The notes beneath the pieces are model-generated. The model had not been told where the DNA came from. It did no database searches and saw only the letters and a list, made by a program, of their open reading frames with translations. 26,757 nucleotides of DNA from Scatosoma sp045645245 (GTDB lineage: Bacteria; Bacillota; Clostridia; Christensenellales; Borkfalkiaceae): positions 1-26,757 of the forward strand of contig JAZRIK010000010.1 in assembly GCA_045645245.1 (NCBI GenBank). Direction: 5' to 3'. The translations under genes and the position numbers were made by a program. Shown here in pieces: positions 7,356-16,456 of this stretch (position 1 is the first letter of the stretch; each line of letters opens with the position of its first letter).

Positions 7356-7403
7356 TTGCAAAATTGCGCAATTTAGTATATAATAAAAGTACAAAGTACT
7401 TTT
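7356..7403 (+). promoter_or_regulatory. Promoter of the uvrC-hprK-mutS2 operon with two dyads
   Basis: TTGCAA (7356-7361), 17-bp spacer, TATAAT (7379-7384). The spacer holds the perfect palindrome AAATTGCGCAATTT (7361-7374). Across the expected start site lies a second dyad, AAAAGTAC (7385-7392) / GTACTTTT (7396-7403), 3 bases apart. Both look like repressor sites. Neither matches the Bacillus (GAAC-N4-GTTC) LexA box. Confidence 0.75.
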
Positions 7404-7445
7404 TAGCGCATTTTGAGCGATGTGTAAGAGAAATTGTAGCAGTTT

Positions 7446-9254
7446 ATGGGTAATTTAGCGGAAAAACTGAAATTATTACCGGACAGCCCCGGCGTGTACG
7501 TTATGCTGGACAAGGACGGTATCGTAATTTACGTTGGCAAGGCGCGCGTTTTGAAAAACAGAGTGCGTCAATATTTTCATACTTCCGCAAAACCCGAAAA
7601 AGTAAGCGCTATGGTGGAAAATATCGCCGATTTTTATTATATCATCACGCAAACGGAAATCGACGCGCTCGCGCTGGAAAATAATTTAATTAAAAAGTAC
7701 AAGCCAAAGTACAATATTCTGCTCAAAGACGATAAAACGTATCCGTATATCAAGGTGCATACCAAAGAAGCGTTTCCGCGTGTATCTATCACGCGCAGAA
7801 TACAAAAAGACGGCAAATACTTCGGCCCGTTTATGGGCGGAGTGCGTTGCGGGGAAATTTTAGACGTGCTTTCCAGCGTTTACAATATCCGTACCTGTTC
7901 CACGGCAATTACCGCAAAACCGAAAAAGCCCTGTCTTATGCATCACTTGCACCGTTGCGGCGCGCCTTGCGCGCATTTGTGCGATGAAAGCGATTATCTT
8001 GCACGCGTTAAAAAGGCAATGGCTTTTTTGGACGGCGATTATGAAGAAGCGGAAAATATTTTGCGCGAAAAAATGCAGTATTTTGCCGACAATGAAGAGT
8101 TTGAACTCGCAATGGATTTGCGCGAAAAATTGCAAATGTTATCCAAGCTAAAGCTCAAACGAATTACCGCGCTCAACCGTGCGATGAATGCGGACGTTAT
8201 TGCGTTAAAGACAAATTATTTGTATTCTGCCGTAAACGTTTTGGTGACGCGTAAAGGCATTATGCAGGGCAGCACGAACTTCGCTTTGGAAGACGGCTCA
8301 TTTTCGGAAGCGGACGCTTTGACGGCGTTTATCATTCAATTTTACACCCATCACGAGATACCGCAAGAGATTATCGTGCAGGACTATTGCGAAAAGGAGC
8401 TTTTAGAAAGGTATTTTTTAGAAAAGTACAATAAAAAAGTGGAAATCGTCCGCGCGAAGCAGGGGGTTAAGAAACGGCTTTTAGAAATGGCGGAAAGCAA
8501 CGCAAGCGAGCATTTATCCAAGTCGATTAGTAAAATCGAGCATAAGAACGATATGACGAAAAACGCCTGTAAGCGTTTACAAACGGTTTTGAGGTTAAAA
8601 AAATATCCCAAACGTATGGAATGTTATGATATTTCCAACATAAGCGGTGTGGATAAGGTCGGCTCGATGGTCGTATTCATCGACGGCGAAGCAGATAAAA
8701 CCAGCTATCGACGGTTCAAAATTCGTACGGTCGAAGGTGCGAACGATTACGCTTCCCACCAAGAGATGATGAAAAGACGGTTGTTAAAGCTGGGCACAAG
8801 CGAAGAGACGCGCTTTCCAAAGCCGCAGCTTATCGTCATCGACGGCGGTAAGGGACAATTATCCGCGGTAAAAGAAATTTTCGACGAGTTGAACGTACAG
8901 GATATTGAGCTGATTGCGCTTGCCGAGCGCGAAGAAGAAATTTTTACTTTATATTCGCCCGACGCAATCAAAATGGATAAAAAAGACTACGCACTGCGTA
9001 TGCTGCAACGTATGCGCGACGAAGCGCATCGATTTGCGATTACGTATTTCAAAAGCTTGCATTCTAAACGCAATTTGGCGTCCGTTTTACAAGAGATTGA
9101 CGGCATAGGAAAGAAAAAGCAAAAGGCGCTGATGGATCGATTTGGTACGATAGATAAAATTATGCGCGCGAGTGTGGCTGATTTAGAAAAAACGGACGGA
9201 ATCGGCGAAGATTTGGCAAAGAAAATTTACGATTATTTTAAGGAAGAACTTTGA
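7446..9254 (+). CDS. uvrC: Excinuclease ABC subunit C
   Basis: UvrC makes the two incisions around bulky DNA lesions in nucleotide excision repair with UvrA and UvrB. The 602 residues show the N-terminal GIY-YIG nuclease (LPDSPGVYVMLDKDGIVIYVGKA, about 11-90), Cys-rich CSTAITAKPKKPCLMHHLHRC-type region, a UVR UvrB-binding helix pair (about 195-235), the RNase H-like C-terminal nuclease (MECYDISNISG and FIDGEAD through VIDGGKGQL), and helix-hairpin-helix repeats at the end (DGIGKKKQKALMDRFG, DGIGEDLAKKI). The Shine-Dalgarno is weak. The stop overlaps the next start (TGATG). It heads the operon from the promoter at 7356. Confidence 0.97.
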   Translation: MGNLAEKLKLLPDSPGVYVMLDKDGIVIYVGKARVLKNRVRQYFHTSAKPEKVSAMVENIADFYYIITQTEIDALALENNLIKKYKPKYNILLKDDKTYPYIKVHTKEAFPRVSITRRIQKDGKYFGPFMGGVRCGEILDVLSSVYNIRTCSTAITAKPKKPCLMHHLHRCGAPCAHLCDESDYLARVKKAMAFLDGDYEEAENILREKMQYFADNEEFELAMDLREKLQMLSKLKLKRITALNRAMNADVIALKTNYLYSAVNVLVTRKGIMQGSTNFALEDGSFSEADALTAFIIQFYTHHEIPQEIIVQDYCEKELLERYFLEKYNKKVEIVRAKQGVKKRLLEMAESNASEHLSKSISKIEHKNDMTKNACKRLQTVLRLKKYPKRMECYDISNISGVDKVGSMVVFIDGEADKTSYRRFKIRTVEGANDYASHQEMMKRRLLKLGTSEETRFPKPQLIVIDGGKGQLSAVKEIFDELNVQDIELIALAEREEEIFTLYSPDAIKMDKKDYALRMLQRMRDEAHRFAITYFKSLHSKRNLASVLQEIDGIGKKKQKALMDRFGTIDKIMRASVADLEKTDGIGEDLAKKIYDYFKEEL

Positions 9255-10081
9255 TGCAAAAGATAAATTATCCGTTGATTATATCCGATTTTGACGGAAC
9301 GCTCGTACAATCGAACGGAGAAATTTCGCAAAAGAATAAAGACGCTATTGCGCAATATATACGCGACGGCGGCGCATTTGCGATCTCGACTGGCAGAATG
9401 CCGTCGGGCATTTTACCGCGCGTAAAGGAGCTGGGCTTAAATGGCTTTGTTTCCTGTTGCCAAGGCGCAATCGTTATGGATATTGAGAGTGGTGAAACGC
9501 TGGTTCAAGGCGCGCTTTCGCAGGATAATGCGATTGCAATTTGCGAAAAAATGGAAGAAATGGGCTTGCATATTCATATTTACGATTTGCAAAATTATTA
9601 CGCAAATATGGACGACGAGCCGCTCAAATTATACGAAAAAGGAGTGCGCGTAAAAGCAATACGCGTATTAGACAAACCGTTGTCTCAATGGATTAGGGAA
9701 CAAAATTTAACCGTATATAAAATTTTAGCAATGGTTGAGCCGCAAAAAAATGCAATGGTGTTTGATACGATTACAAATATGCAATTATCCGATTGCTGCG
9801 TGACGAAAAGCGCGGCGTTTTTGGTGGAAGTTGTCAATGCCAACTATTCCAAAGGCACAGCACTCGAAGCGCTTGCAAAGCATTATCAAATTCCTATAGA
9901 GAAAACGGTGGCAATCGGCGATCAATGGAACGATTTGCCTATGCTGACCAAAGCGGGTGTAGGGCTTGCCGTTCGAAACGCGGCTACCGAACTAAAGCAA
10001 GCGGTCGCCGTGCTGCCTTATACAAACGAACAAGACGCAATCGCACACGCGATTGAACAATACGGATATACGAAGGAGTAA
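9254..10081 (+). CDS. Cof-type HAD-IIB family phosphatase
   Basis: A cytosolic haloacid dehalogenase-fold hydrolase, probably a sugar- or nucleotide-phosphate phosphatase; the substrate is not readable from sequence. Of 275 residues, motif I is SDFDGTLV (nucleophile Asp near residue 9), motif II ISTGRM, a C2B-type cap fills the middle, and motif IV is GDQWNDLPML. The ATG at 9254 overlaps the uvrC TGA and has AGGAAG 7 bases upstream, so translation is probably coupled. It lies between uvrC and hprK, where sugar-phosphate turnover and carbon control would fit, but that is inference. Confidence 0.92.
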   Translation: MQKINYPLIISDFDGTLVQSNGEISQKNKDAIAQYIRDGGAFAISTGRMPSGILPRVKELGLNGFVSCCQGAIVMDIESGETLVQGALSQDNAIAICEKMEEMGLHIHIYDLQNYYANMDDEPLKLYEKGVRVKAIRVLDKPLSQWIREQNLTVYKILAMVEPQKNAMVFDTITNMQLSDCCVTKSAAFLVEVVNANYSKGTALEALAKHYQIPIEKTVAIGDQWNDLPMLTKAGVGLAVRNAATELKQAVAVLPYTNEQDAIAHAIEQYGYTKE

Positions 10082-10084
10082 GAT

Positions 10085-11008
10085 ATGAATTCGAACGTGA
10101 CGCAAAGTGTTATGTTAGATAAATTTGCATACGATTTACATTTAGAAATTGTTTATACCGGGCGCGGGGTTATTACGCTGTCCAGTATGAGCGTGGAGCG
10201 GCCGGGGTTGCAGCTTGCAGGCGGGTTTTTTAACTATTTTGACGCGCACCGCATTATCGTACTCGGCTTATCGGAGTATGAATATTTGCGTACGTTTTCA
10301 GCGGAAGAACGCAAGCAAAAAATTTGTTCTTTGATGGAGCACGGCGAACTGCCCTGTATCATTTTAAGCCGCGATTTACCCGCTTTACCCGAACTTATCG
10401 AAGGGGCAAAGCTATTTTCCTGCCCCATTTTCCGCAGCCCGAAAATGACCACCGACTTAATGAGTGATTTATATATTTACTTAAACCGTTTACTTGCGCC
10501 GTCCGTGAGTGAGCACGGCGTGCTTATGGAAGTATTTGGCGTAGGTATTTTACTCACGGGTAAGAGCGGCGTAGGGAAAAGCGAAACGGCGATGGAGCTT
10601 ATCAAGCGCGGGCATAGATTGATTGCGGACGATAACATTATTATCAAAGAAATTGCCAACCAGCTTTACGGCACTGCACCCGAAATTATCCGCTATTTTA
10701 TGGAGCTGCGCGGAATCGGTATTATCAACGTGAAGAGTATGTACGGCTCGGGCTCGGTTTTAGATGAGAAGAATATTCAACTGATTATTGAGCTGGAAAA
10801 CTGGCAAAAGGATAAAGAATACGACCGAATGGGCGACGAAACGGCATACGCTACGTATTTTGGTATCGACGTACCTAAATTGACCATTCCCGTCAGTCCC
10901 GGGAGAAATTTGGCGATTATCATAGAAGTTGCAGCGCGTAATTTCCGTTTGAAGAGTATGGGCTACGACGCATCGGAAGAACTCGTCACAAGGAGTATCG
11001 GTAGATAA
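10085..11008 (+). CDS. hprK: HPr kinase/phosphorylase
   Basis: HprK phosphorylates and dephosphorylates Ser46 of HPr in response to sugar phosphate, ATP and phosphate levels, so controlling CcpA-type catabolite repression in Bacillota. Of 307 residues (family about 310), the N-terminal half is the regulatory domain. The Walker A loop is GKSGVGKS at 159-166, followed by GHRLIADDNIIIKE. The family signature is MELRGIGIINVKSMYG, and the protein ends ELVTRSIGR. AAGGAG precedes the ATG. The stop codon overlaps the next start (TAATG). HPr and CcpA genes are not in the window. Confidence 0.97.
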   Translation: MNSNVTQSVMLDKFAYDLHLEIVYTGRGVITLSSMSVERPGLQLAGGFFNYFDAHRIIVLGLSEYEYLRTFSAEERKQKICSLMEHGELPCIILSRDLPALPELIEGAKLFSCPIFRSPKMTTDLMSDLYIYLNRLLAPSVSEHGVLMEVFGVGILLTGKSGVGKSETAMELIKRGHRLIADDNIIIKEIANQLYGTAPEIIRYFMELRGIGIINVKSMYGSGSVLDEKNIQLIIELENWQKDKEYDRMGDETAYATYFGIDVPKLTIPVSPGRNLAIIIEVAARNFRLKSMGYDASEELVTRSIGR

Positions 11009-13224
11009 TGTTAGAAATTTTAGCGCCTGCAGGCAATCAAGCGTGTGCAAAAGCCGCAATCAACAGCGGAGCAAATGCGATATATCTTGGATATAGCGCG
11101 TTTTCAGCACGCCAGAGCGCGGAAAATTTCGATTTGGAACAACTTTCAAATATCATTCGCGACGCGCATTTTTGCGGAGTAAAGGTGTACGTAGCGATGA
11201 ATACGATGGTGAAAAACGACGAAGTGGAAGCTTTTGTTGCTACCGCGTTAAACGTTTGGAGCGTTGGGGCGGACGCGATTATTTTACAGGATATTTTGCT
11301 TGGTAAAGCACTCAAAAGCAAGTATCCCGATATTATTTTACATTTGAGTACGCAAGCGGGCGTATGCAACGAAAACGGCGCGATTTTTGCCAAAGAATGC
11401 GGTTTTTCCCGCGTGATTTTGGCGCGTGAAACGCCTCTGGACGAGATTGCGAAAATTGCAAAGATTATTGAAACGGAAGTATTTGTACAAGGCGCGCTTT
11501 GCACGTGTTTTTCCGGTCAATGTTATTTTTCTTCGTTCGTTGGCGGAAACAGCGGCAACCGCGGTAGATGCAAACAGCCCTGCCGTAAACGCTATGCCTA
11601 TGATCGTCAAGGCAATACGGAAAAAAATTATGCGTTATCTCTTTCCGATTTATGCGTAGGGGAAGATATCGAAAAATATATCGCCCTTGGCGTGCTTTCA
11701 TTCAAAATCGAAGGTAGAATGCGCCGTGCAGAATACGTTGCCGCCGCGGTGCAATACTATCGCTCAATTTTGGATAACCTGCCTATATCCGTGCGGCAAA
11801 ATGCGCTTTCCGCTTTGAAACGCACCTATAACCGCGGAAATTATACGAAAGGACTTGCTTTTGGACAGGACAAACGCTTTTTATCTACGCAAATTCAAGG
11901 TCACCTTGGCGAAAAGGTGGGCGTAGTGAAAGTAATCAACGGAAAATACCTTGTAGAGAGTGCGTTTAAGCCGCAAGCAGGCGACGCGTTTAAGATTTTG
12001 CGAGACGGACAAGAAGTGGGCGGCGCTGCGTTTATAAAGAGCGAAAACAAGGCGTTTATCATTACTTCTAAAACGCGCCTTAAAAACGGCGATAGCGTAT
12101 TTATTACGACGGATACCGCTTGCAACGAACGCTTGCTTGTAGGCGACAAAAAAGGTGAAATTTGCTTGTCTTTATGTTTCCGCGAAGGCGAGTTTGCTAT
12201 CGCGCGCGCAAATGGAGTAGAGCTTATTTCCAACGAGCGTTTGCAAAGCGCAACGACGCGTCCACTTACCGTTGAAGAGTTGAAAAACTGCTTTTCAAAA
12301 ACGGACGGTTTGCCGATAGCCGTAGCTTTTGATACGGTCGATTTGCGTGGAGATATTTTTATGCCAAAGTCGGCGTTGAACGCATTTAGAAGAGCATTCT
12401 ACGAAAAACTATCTAAAAGTATCGCGCTTGGCGCACGCACGCAGTATGCGAAAGCGGGTATTCCATTGAAAAGCTTCGTTGGTCGCAATGAAAAAACGGC
12501 GTTGATTGCCAGCGATTTTGCGGGTGTGAAAACGGACGTAGCCATTTATAAGCCGACTGCATACAATAAACCGCTGCCACAAAGCTTTATCAACGGCGCG
12601 TTTGAAAAATATATTTATTATCCTGCGTTTTGCAATTCGAAAGACGAAGAATATATCGCGCAACTGCTGCAAGAAAATGAATTTGACGGCGTTTATGCGG
12701 AAAATTACAGCGCGATTGCCTTTGCACAAAAACTTGGCTGTAAAGTAATGGCGGGGGCAGGGCTGAATTTGAGCAATTCCGCATCCGTATCGCAATTTTT
12801 AGAGCTTTCGCAGGCGAGTTATTATCAAGTGTCGAAAGAGCTGAACGAGCAAGAAATGAAACCGCTTGTCGGCGAGCGAGCATTTGCGCTTGCAAGCGGC
12901 AATATCAAATTGATGGATTTGTGCTATTGCCCGTTTGGAAAAATCTGCAAAGCGTGCGATAAAAAGTCGCAGTACCTGCTTTTAGACGAAAACGAACGCA
13001 AATTCCCTGTGCGCAGATGGACGAACGCGATGGAAGAATGCCGATTTGAAATTTACAACTGCGCCGATTTGGTAGGCGTTGGCGTGGAAGGGGTTGGGCA
13101 ACTCGTCGATGCTACTTTACTCGAAAACGCAAAGGCCGCTATGCAAGCGGCAAGCGACGAGCGCGCGCAAAAAACTTTGTACCAAAACCATACTTCTGGA
13201 CATTATAAACGTGGAGTGTTATAA
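11008..13224 (+). CDS. U32-family peptidase-like protein with DUF3656 (RlhA-like)
   Basis: Members act in RNA hydroxylation (E. coli RlhA makes 5-hydroxycytidine-2501 in 23S rRNA; TrhP types modify tRNA) or in collagen breakdown. The 738-residue length and the long region after the U32 core, ending HTSGHYKRGVL, favour the RlhA/DUF3656 branch. The N-terminal TIM-barrel-like part starts MLEILAPAGN and reaches QGALCTCFSGQCYFSS. Cysteines C165, C172, C188 and C192 (GRCKQPCRKRY) match the probable iron-sulfur ligands of the family. The ATG overlaps the hprK stop and AGGAG lies at 10991-10995. An rRNA-modifying role is inference; a peptidase role is less likely. Confidence 0.88.
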   Translation: MLEILAPAGNQACAKAAINSGANAIYLGYSAFSARQSAENFDLEQLSNIIRDAHFCGVKVYVAMNTMVKNDEVEAFVATALNVWSVGADAIILQDILLGKALKSKYPDIILHLSTQAGVCNENGAIFAKECGFSRVILARETPLDEIAKIAKIIETEVFVQGALCTCFSGQCYFSSFVGGNSGNRGRCKQPCRKRYAYDRQGNTEKNYALSLSDLCVGEDIEKYIALGVLSFKIEGRMRRAEYVAAAVQYYRSILDNLPISVRQNALSALKRTYNRGNYTKGLAFGQDKRFLSTQIQGHLGEKVGVVKVINGKYLVESAFKPQAGDAFKILRDGQEVGGAAFIKSENKAFIITSKTRLKNGDSVFITTDTACNERLLVGDKKGEICLSLCFREGEFAIARANGVELISNERLQSATTRPLTVEELKNCFSKTDGLPIAVAFDTVDLRGDIFMPKSALNAFRRAFYEKLSKSIALGARTQYAKAGIPLKSFVGRNEKTALIASDFAGVKTDVAIYKPTAYNKPLPQSFINGAFEKYIYYPAFCNSKDEEYIAQLLQENEFDGVYAENYSAIAFAQKLGCKVMAGAGLNLSNSASVSQFLELSQASYYQVSKELNEQEMKPLVGERAFALASGNIKLMDLCYCPFGKICKACDKKSQYLLLDENERKFPVRRWTNAMEECRFEIYNCADLVGVGVEGVGQLVDATLLENAKAAMQAASDERAQKTLYQNHTSGHYKRGVL

Positions 13225-13232
13225 AATCAGCG

Positions 13233-15635
13233 ATGAATGCACATGCGATTGAAAAAACGGAATTAAACAAAATTTTATCTCTCACAGCGCAGTTTGCTAC
13301 ACTGGAAGGCGGAAAGCAAAAGGTGGTGGATACTTTGCCGACTGCTTGCTTAAAGGAAGCGAAAAAACGCTTAAAAATTACGGAAGAATGCATTGCGTTA
13401 TTATTTCAACACGGCGTTGCAAAGGTGGAGTTTTTCCCTGCGTTTTACGACGAGCTTATTCGTGCGAAAAAGGGCTCAACCTTATCGTGCGGCGAGCTTT
13501 TGAAAACGCAAGCTTTGTTGCGCTCGGCGCGCCTTGCCTATACAAGCATACACGCGGTAAACGACGAAAGCGTGACGGATATGAAAGAAATCGCCGACCG
13601 CATTTATTTTGACGCGAATTTAGAAGAAGATATTCATTCAAAAATTTTAAGCGATACGCAGGTGAGCGATTTTGCAAGCGAAAAGTTATATAACCTGCGT
13701 AGAGAAATTCGCTTATTGAACGAAAAAATCCGTACAAGGTTAAGCGAATACTTAACGGGCGGAGAAGCCAAATACTTACAAGAAAGCATCGTGACGATGC
13801 GCGATAATCGCTACGTTTTACCCGTTCGCGCCGAGTATAAGCGCAATATCAAGGGGTTTATTCACGACCGTTCGGCATCGGGCGCAACCTTTTTCATCGA
13901 GCCGGAAGAAGTGTTGGAGATGAACAACGAGCTTCGCACCCTTGCTATCGATGAAAAGGAAGAAGTGGAGCGTATTTTAAGCGAGCTGTCCCGTAGAGTT
14001 GGTATGATTGCCGATTCGTTGTCTGCGGATATGGAAATTTTGCAAGAAATCGACGCTGCCTATGCCCGCGCGGAATATAGCTATAAACTCTCGTGCGTGA
14101 AGCCGGAAATGAGTGACAGCGGAATAATTTCTATACAAATGGGTAGGCATCCGCTCATTGATAGAAAAAAGGTTGTACCCGTTAGCTTATCGCTTGGGAA
14201 CGATTATCGGTTTTTACTCATTAGCGGTCCAAATACAGGCGGTAAAACAGTCACGCTGAAAATGGTAGGGCTCTTTTGTCTAATGGCTATGTGCGGACTG
14301 TTTATTCCTGCCAAACGCGCAGTTTTATCCGTTTTTGACGAAATTTATTGCGACGTAGGCGACGCGCAAAGCATTGAAGAAAGCTTATCTACCTTTTCAT
14401 CGCATATCACCAACATTATCCGTATCGTTGAGCAAGCAAATGCAAAAAGCTTAATACTCATTGACGAGCTGGGCGGTGGAACGGACCCCGAAGAAGGACA
14501 GGCGCTTGCAAAAGCGATTGTGGCGCGGCTGTTAAAATCGGGCGCGGCAGGGGTTGTGACGACGCACTATAAATCGCTAAAGGAATTTGCATTTTCTACC
14601 AAGGGCATTGAAAACGCTTGTATGGAATTCGATTCGGATACCTTGCAACCGTTATACGTTATTCGTATCGGTTTGCCCGGGTCGAGTAATGCGCTCGCAA
14701 TTTCCCGCCGTTTAGGGTTGAGCGAAGAAATTTTACAAGACGCATTGTCCAACTTATCCACGGACGCGCAAAAGTTTGAAAACATCGTGCGCACCGCCGA
14801 AGAAAGCCGCGTGCAGGCGGATATCGCTTTACGCGAAAGCAATGCGCTCAAAGCCGAATGGCAGGAAAAGCTGCAAACGCTCAATATGGAACGCGAAAAG
14901 CTACAAAACGAAAAAGAAAAGCTCTTTTCGCAGGCAAGAGCGGAATCGCGCAGGATTATCCGTGAACGCACGGCTGCTGCGGAAGAAATTTTGCAGGAAA
15001 TCGAAGAAATTTTCGCAAGAGAAACGATTACGGAGGCAGATTTAATCGAAGCGAGAACGCTGAAAAACCGTTTGAGTAATCAAGCATACGAAACGGAGCA
15101 GGAAGAAATTTTGCGCCCGCAATACGTACAAGCAACCGAGAAGGATTTGAAAATCGGCGAGAAAATTTACGTTAAAAATATCAATCAAACGGGTATTTTA
15201 CAAAACGTACGCCTGCAAAAGAAAGAAGCAGAAGTTTTATGCGGAAATATTCGCGTGCGCAGTAAGTTATCCGATTTGTATTTAGTCATTGAACCTAAAC
15301 AAACAGAAAACACGCGCAAAAAAGGGAAAAGTTTTGCAAAAAATACGCAAAATAACGTTAAGGTTAATAAATCGCTACAAGCAAAACCGATACCGTCGCT
15401 GGAAATCAACGTAATCGGCTTGACCGTTTACGAGGCCCTTCCCGAAGTGGAAGCGTTTATCGATGCCGCCGTTATTGCCAACTTGGAAGAAGTGCGTATT
15501 GTGCACGGCGTAGGTACGGGTAAATTGCGGGCAGGAATTCACGAACGCCTGCGGGCGCATAAAAACGTAGCGGAATTTCGATTAGGGCGCTACGGCGAAG
15601 GGGAAACGGGCGTGACGATTGTCAAAATTAAGTGA
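13233..15635 (+). CDS. mutS2: MutS2 family ATPase with C-terminal Smr domain
   Basis: MutS2 proteins bind collided ribosomes or branched DNA; in B. subtilis the protein rescues stalled ribosomes rather than repairing mismatches. The 800 residues have the MutS core without the N-terminal mismatch-reading domains, Walker A GPNTGGKT (332-339), STFSSHITNI, Walker B LILIDELGGGTDPEEG, a long charged coiled coil (about 520-620), a small KOW-like beta domain (DLKIGEKIYVKN onward) and the Smr domain from about 720 with VHGVGTGKLR. The Smr LDxRG motif is altered to INVIG (N726). The nearest GGAG is 16 bases upstream, so initiation may depend on the preceding gene, which ends 8 bases before. Confidence 0.95.
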   Translation: MNAHAIEKTELNKILSLTAQFATLEGGKQKVVDTLPTACLKEAKKRLKITEECIALLFQHGVAKVEFFPAFYDELIRAKKGSTLSCGELLKTQALLRSARLAYTSIHAVNDESVTDMKEIADRIYFDANLEEDIHSKILSDTQVSDFASEKLYNLRREIRLLNEKIRTRLSEYLTGGEAKYLQESIVTMRDNRYVLPVRAEYKRNIKGFIHDRSASGATFFIEPEEVLEMNNELRTLAIDEKEEVERILSELSRRVGMIADSLSADMEILQEIDAAYARAEYSYKLSCVKPEMSDSGIISIQMGRHPLIDRKKVVPVSLSLGNDYRFLLISGPNTGGKTVTLKMVGLFCLMAMCGLFIPAKRAVLSVFDEIYCDVGDAQSIEESLSTFSSHITNIIRIVEQANAKSLILIDELGGGTDPEEGQALAKAIVARLLKSGAAGVVTTHYKSLKEFAFSTKGIENACMEFDSDTLQPLYVIRIGLPGSSNALAISRRLGLSEEILQDALSNLSTDAQKFENIVRTAEESRVQADIALRESNALKAEWQEKLQTLNMEREKLQNEKEKLFSQARAESRRIIRERTAAAEEILQEIEEIFARETITEADLIEARTLKNRLSNQAYETEQEEILRPQYVQATEKDLKIGEKIYVKNINQTGILQNVRLQKKEAEVLCGNIRVRSKLSDLYLVIEPKQTENTRKKGKSFAKNTQNNVKVNKSLQAKPIPSLEINVIGLTVYEALPEVEAFIDAAVIANLEEVRIVHGVGTGKLRAGIHERLRAHKNVAEFRLGRYGEGETGVTIVKIK

Positions 15636-15709
15636 TTGAGCGGAAAAAGTCATAACCATTTTAACGGATAAATAGGATAATATAAATCTTATTTTTTCGA
15701 GGTGTGGAT

Positions 15710-16453
15710 TTGACTGATAAACCGAAAAAACGCTGGTGGAATAAAATTTCAAAGGTGGGCGCATGGACGAACGTTGTGCTTGGGGGATTATTGCTTTGCG
15801 TAGGCGCGTTGAGCTTTGCGCCCGTGCAGGATAGTTTACAAACGGACGGCGAAGGGGTAGAGCTATATCGCTTTGGAAATGCGGAAAGCGGCGGCGTTTC
15901 GTTGATGTTTAACGTTTACTGGGGGACGGAAGAAGTTTATAAAATTTTGGATATCCTTAATAGTCACGAAGCAAAAGCAACTTTCTTTATCGGCGGCTCG
16001 TGGGCGGACGATAACGTGCAATGCTTGCGCGATATTGCTCAAAACGGCCACGAAATAGGCAATCACGGCTATTTTCACAAAGACCAAGACAAACTCTCAC
16101 TCAAAGATAATCAAGCGGAAATCGAGCGGTGTAATCGCTTTATTTCGCTTGCTATCGGCGTTGAGCCGACGTTATTCGCACCGCCGTCGGGGGCGTATAA
16201 TTCTGCAACCTTATCCGCTTGTAAGGCGTTGGGAATGAAAACCATTTTATGGTCGCGCGACACCATCGACTGGCGGGATAAAAATGCGTCGCTCATTTAC
16301 ACGCGCGCAACGAAAAATATTAAAAGCGGTGAACTTGTTTTAATGCATCCGATGCAGGCAACGGTGGATGCGCTAAACGATATATTAAAATTTTATAAAG
16401 CGCAATCGCTTTCGGTTATTACCGTATCCGAAAATTTGCGCGAAAAGGGTTAA
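15710..16453 (+). CDS. ylxY: YlxY-like polysaccharide deacetylase-fold protein, membrane anchored
   Basis: A NodB-fold protein of 247 residues with an N-terminal membrane anchor (about 19-38) that places the catalytic domain outside. Motifs: LMFNVYWG (motif 1, with N68 where classic deacetylases have Asp), ATFFIGGSW, GHEIGNHGYFH (H119, H123), and APPSGAYN. The TTG start at 15710 is preferred: GAGGTG lies 5 bases before it, the same spacing as the ABC-F gene at 20328. A GTG at 15704 would overlap that site. In B. subtilis ylxY precedes the M16 peptidase gene mlpA (ymxG), and the same pair is kept here. Substrate and activity are unknown. A weak promoter may be present (TTTTAA, 16 bp, TATAAA at 15681). 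Confidence 0.82.
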   Translation: MTDKPKKRWWNKISKVGAWTNVVLGGLLLCVGALSFAPVQDSLQTDGEGVELYRFGNAESGGVSLMFNVYWGTEEVYKILDILNSHEAKATFFIGGSWADDNVQCLRDIAQNGHEIGNHGYFHKDQDKLSLKDNQAEIERCNRFISLAIGVEPTLFAPPSGAYNSATLSACKALGMKTILWSRDTIDWRDKNASLIYTRATKNIKSGELVLMHPMQATVDALNDILKFYKAQSLSVITVSENLREKG

Positions 16454-16456
16454 ATT

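Noticed and set aside
11008..13224. Calling the U32 protein a collagenase
   Set aside because: Length, the DUF3656-type C-terminus and the Cys pattern fit the RNA-modifying RlhA branch better; secretion signals are absent.
15704..15709. GTG start for the YlxY-like gene
   Set aside because: It overlaps the GAGGTG ribosome binding site; TTG at 15710 has the same 5-base spacing as another gene here.
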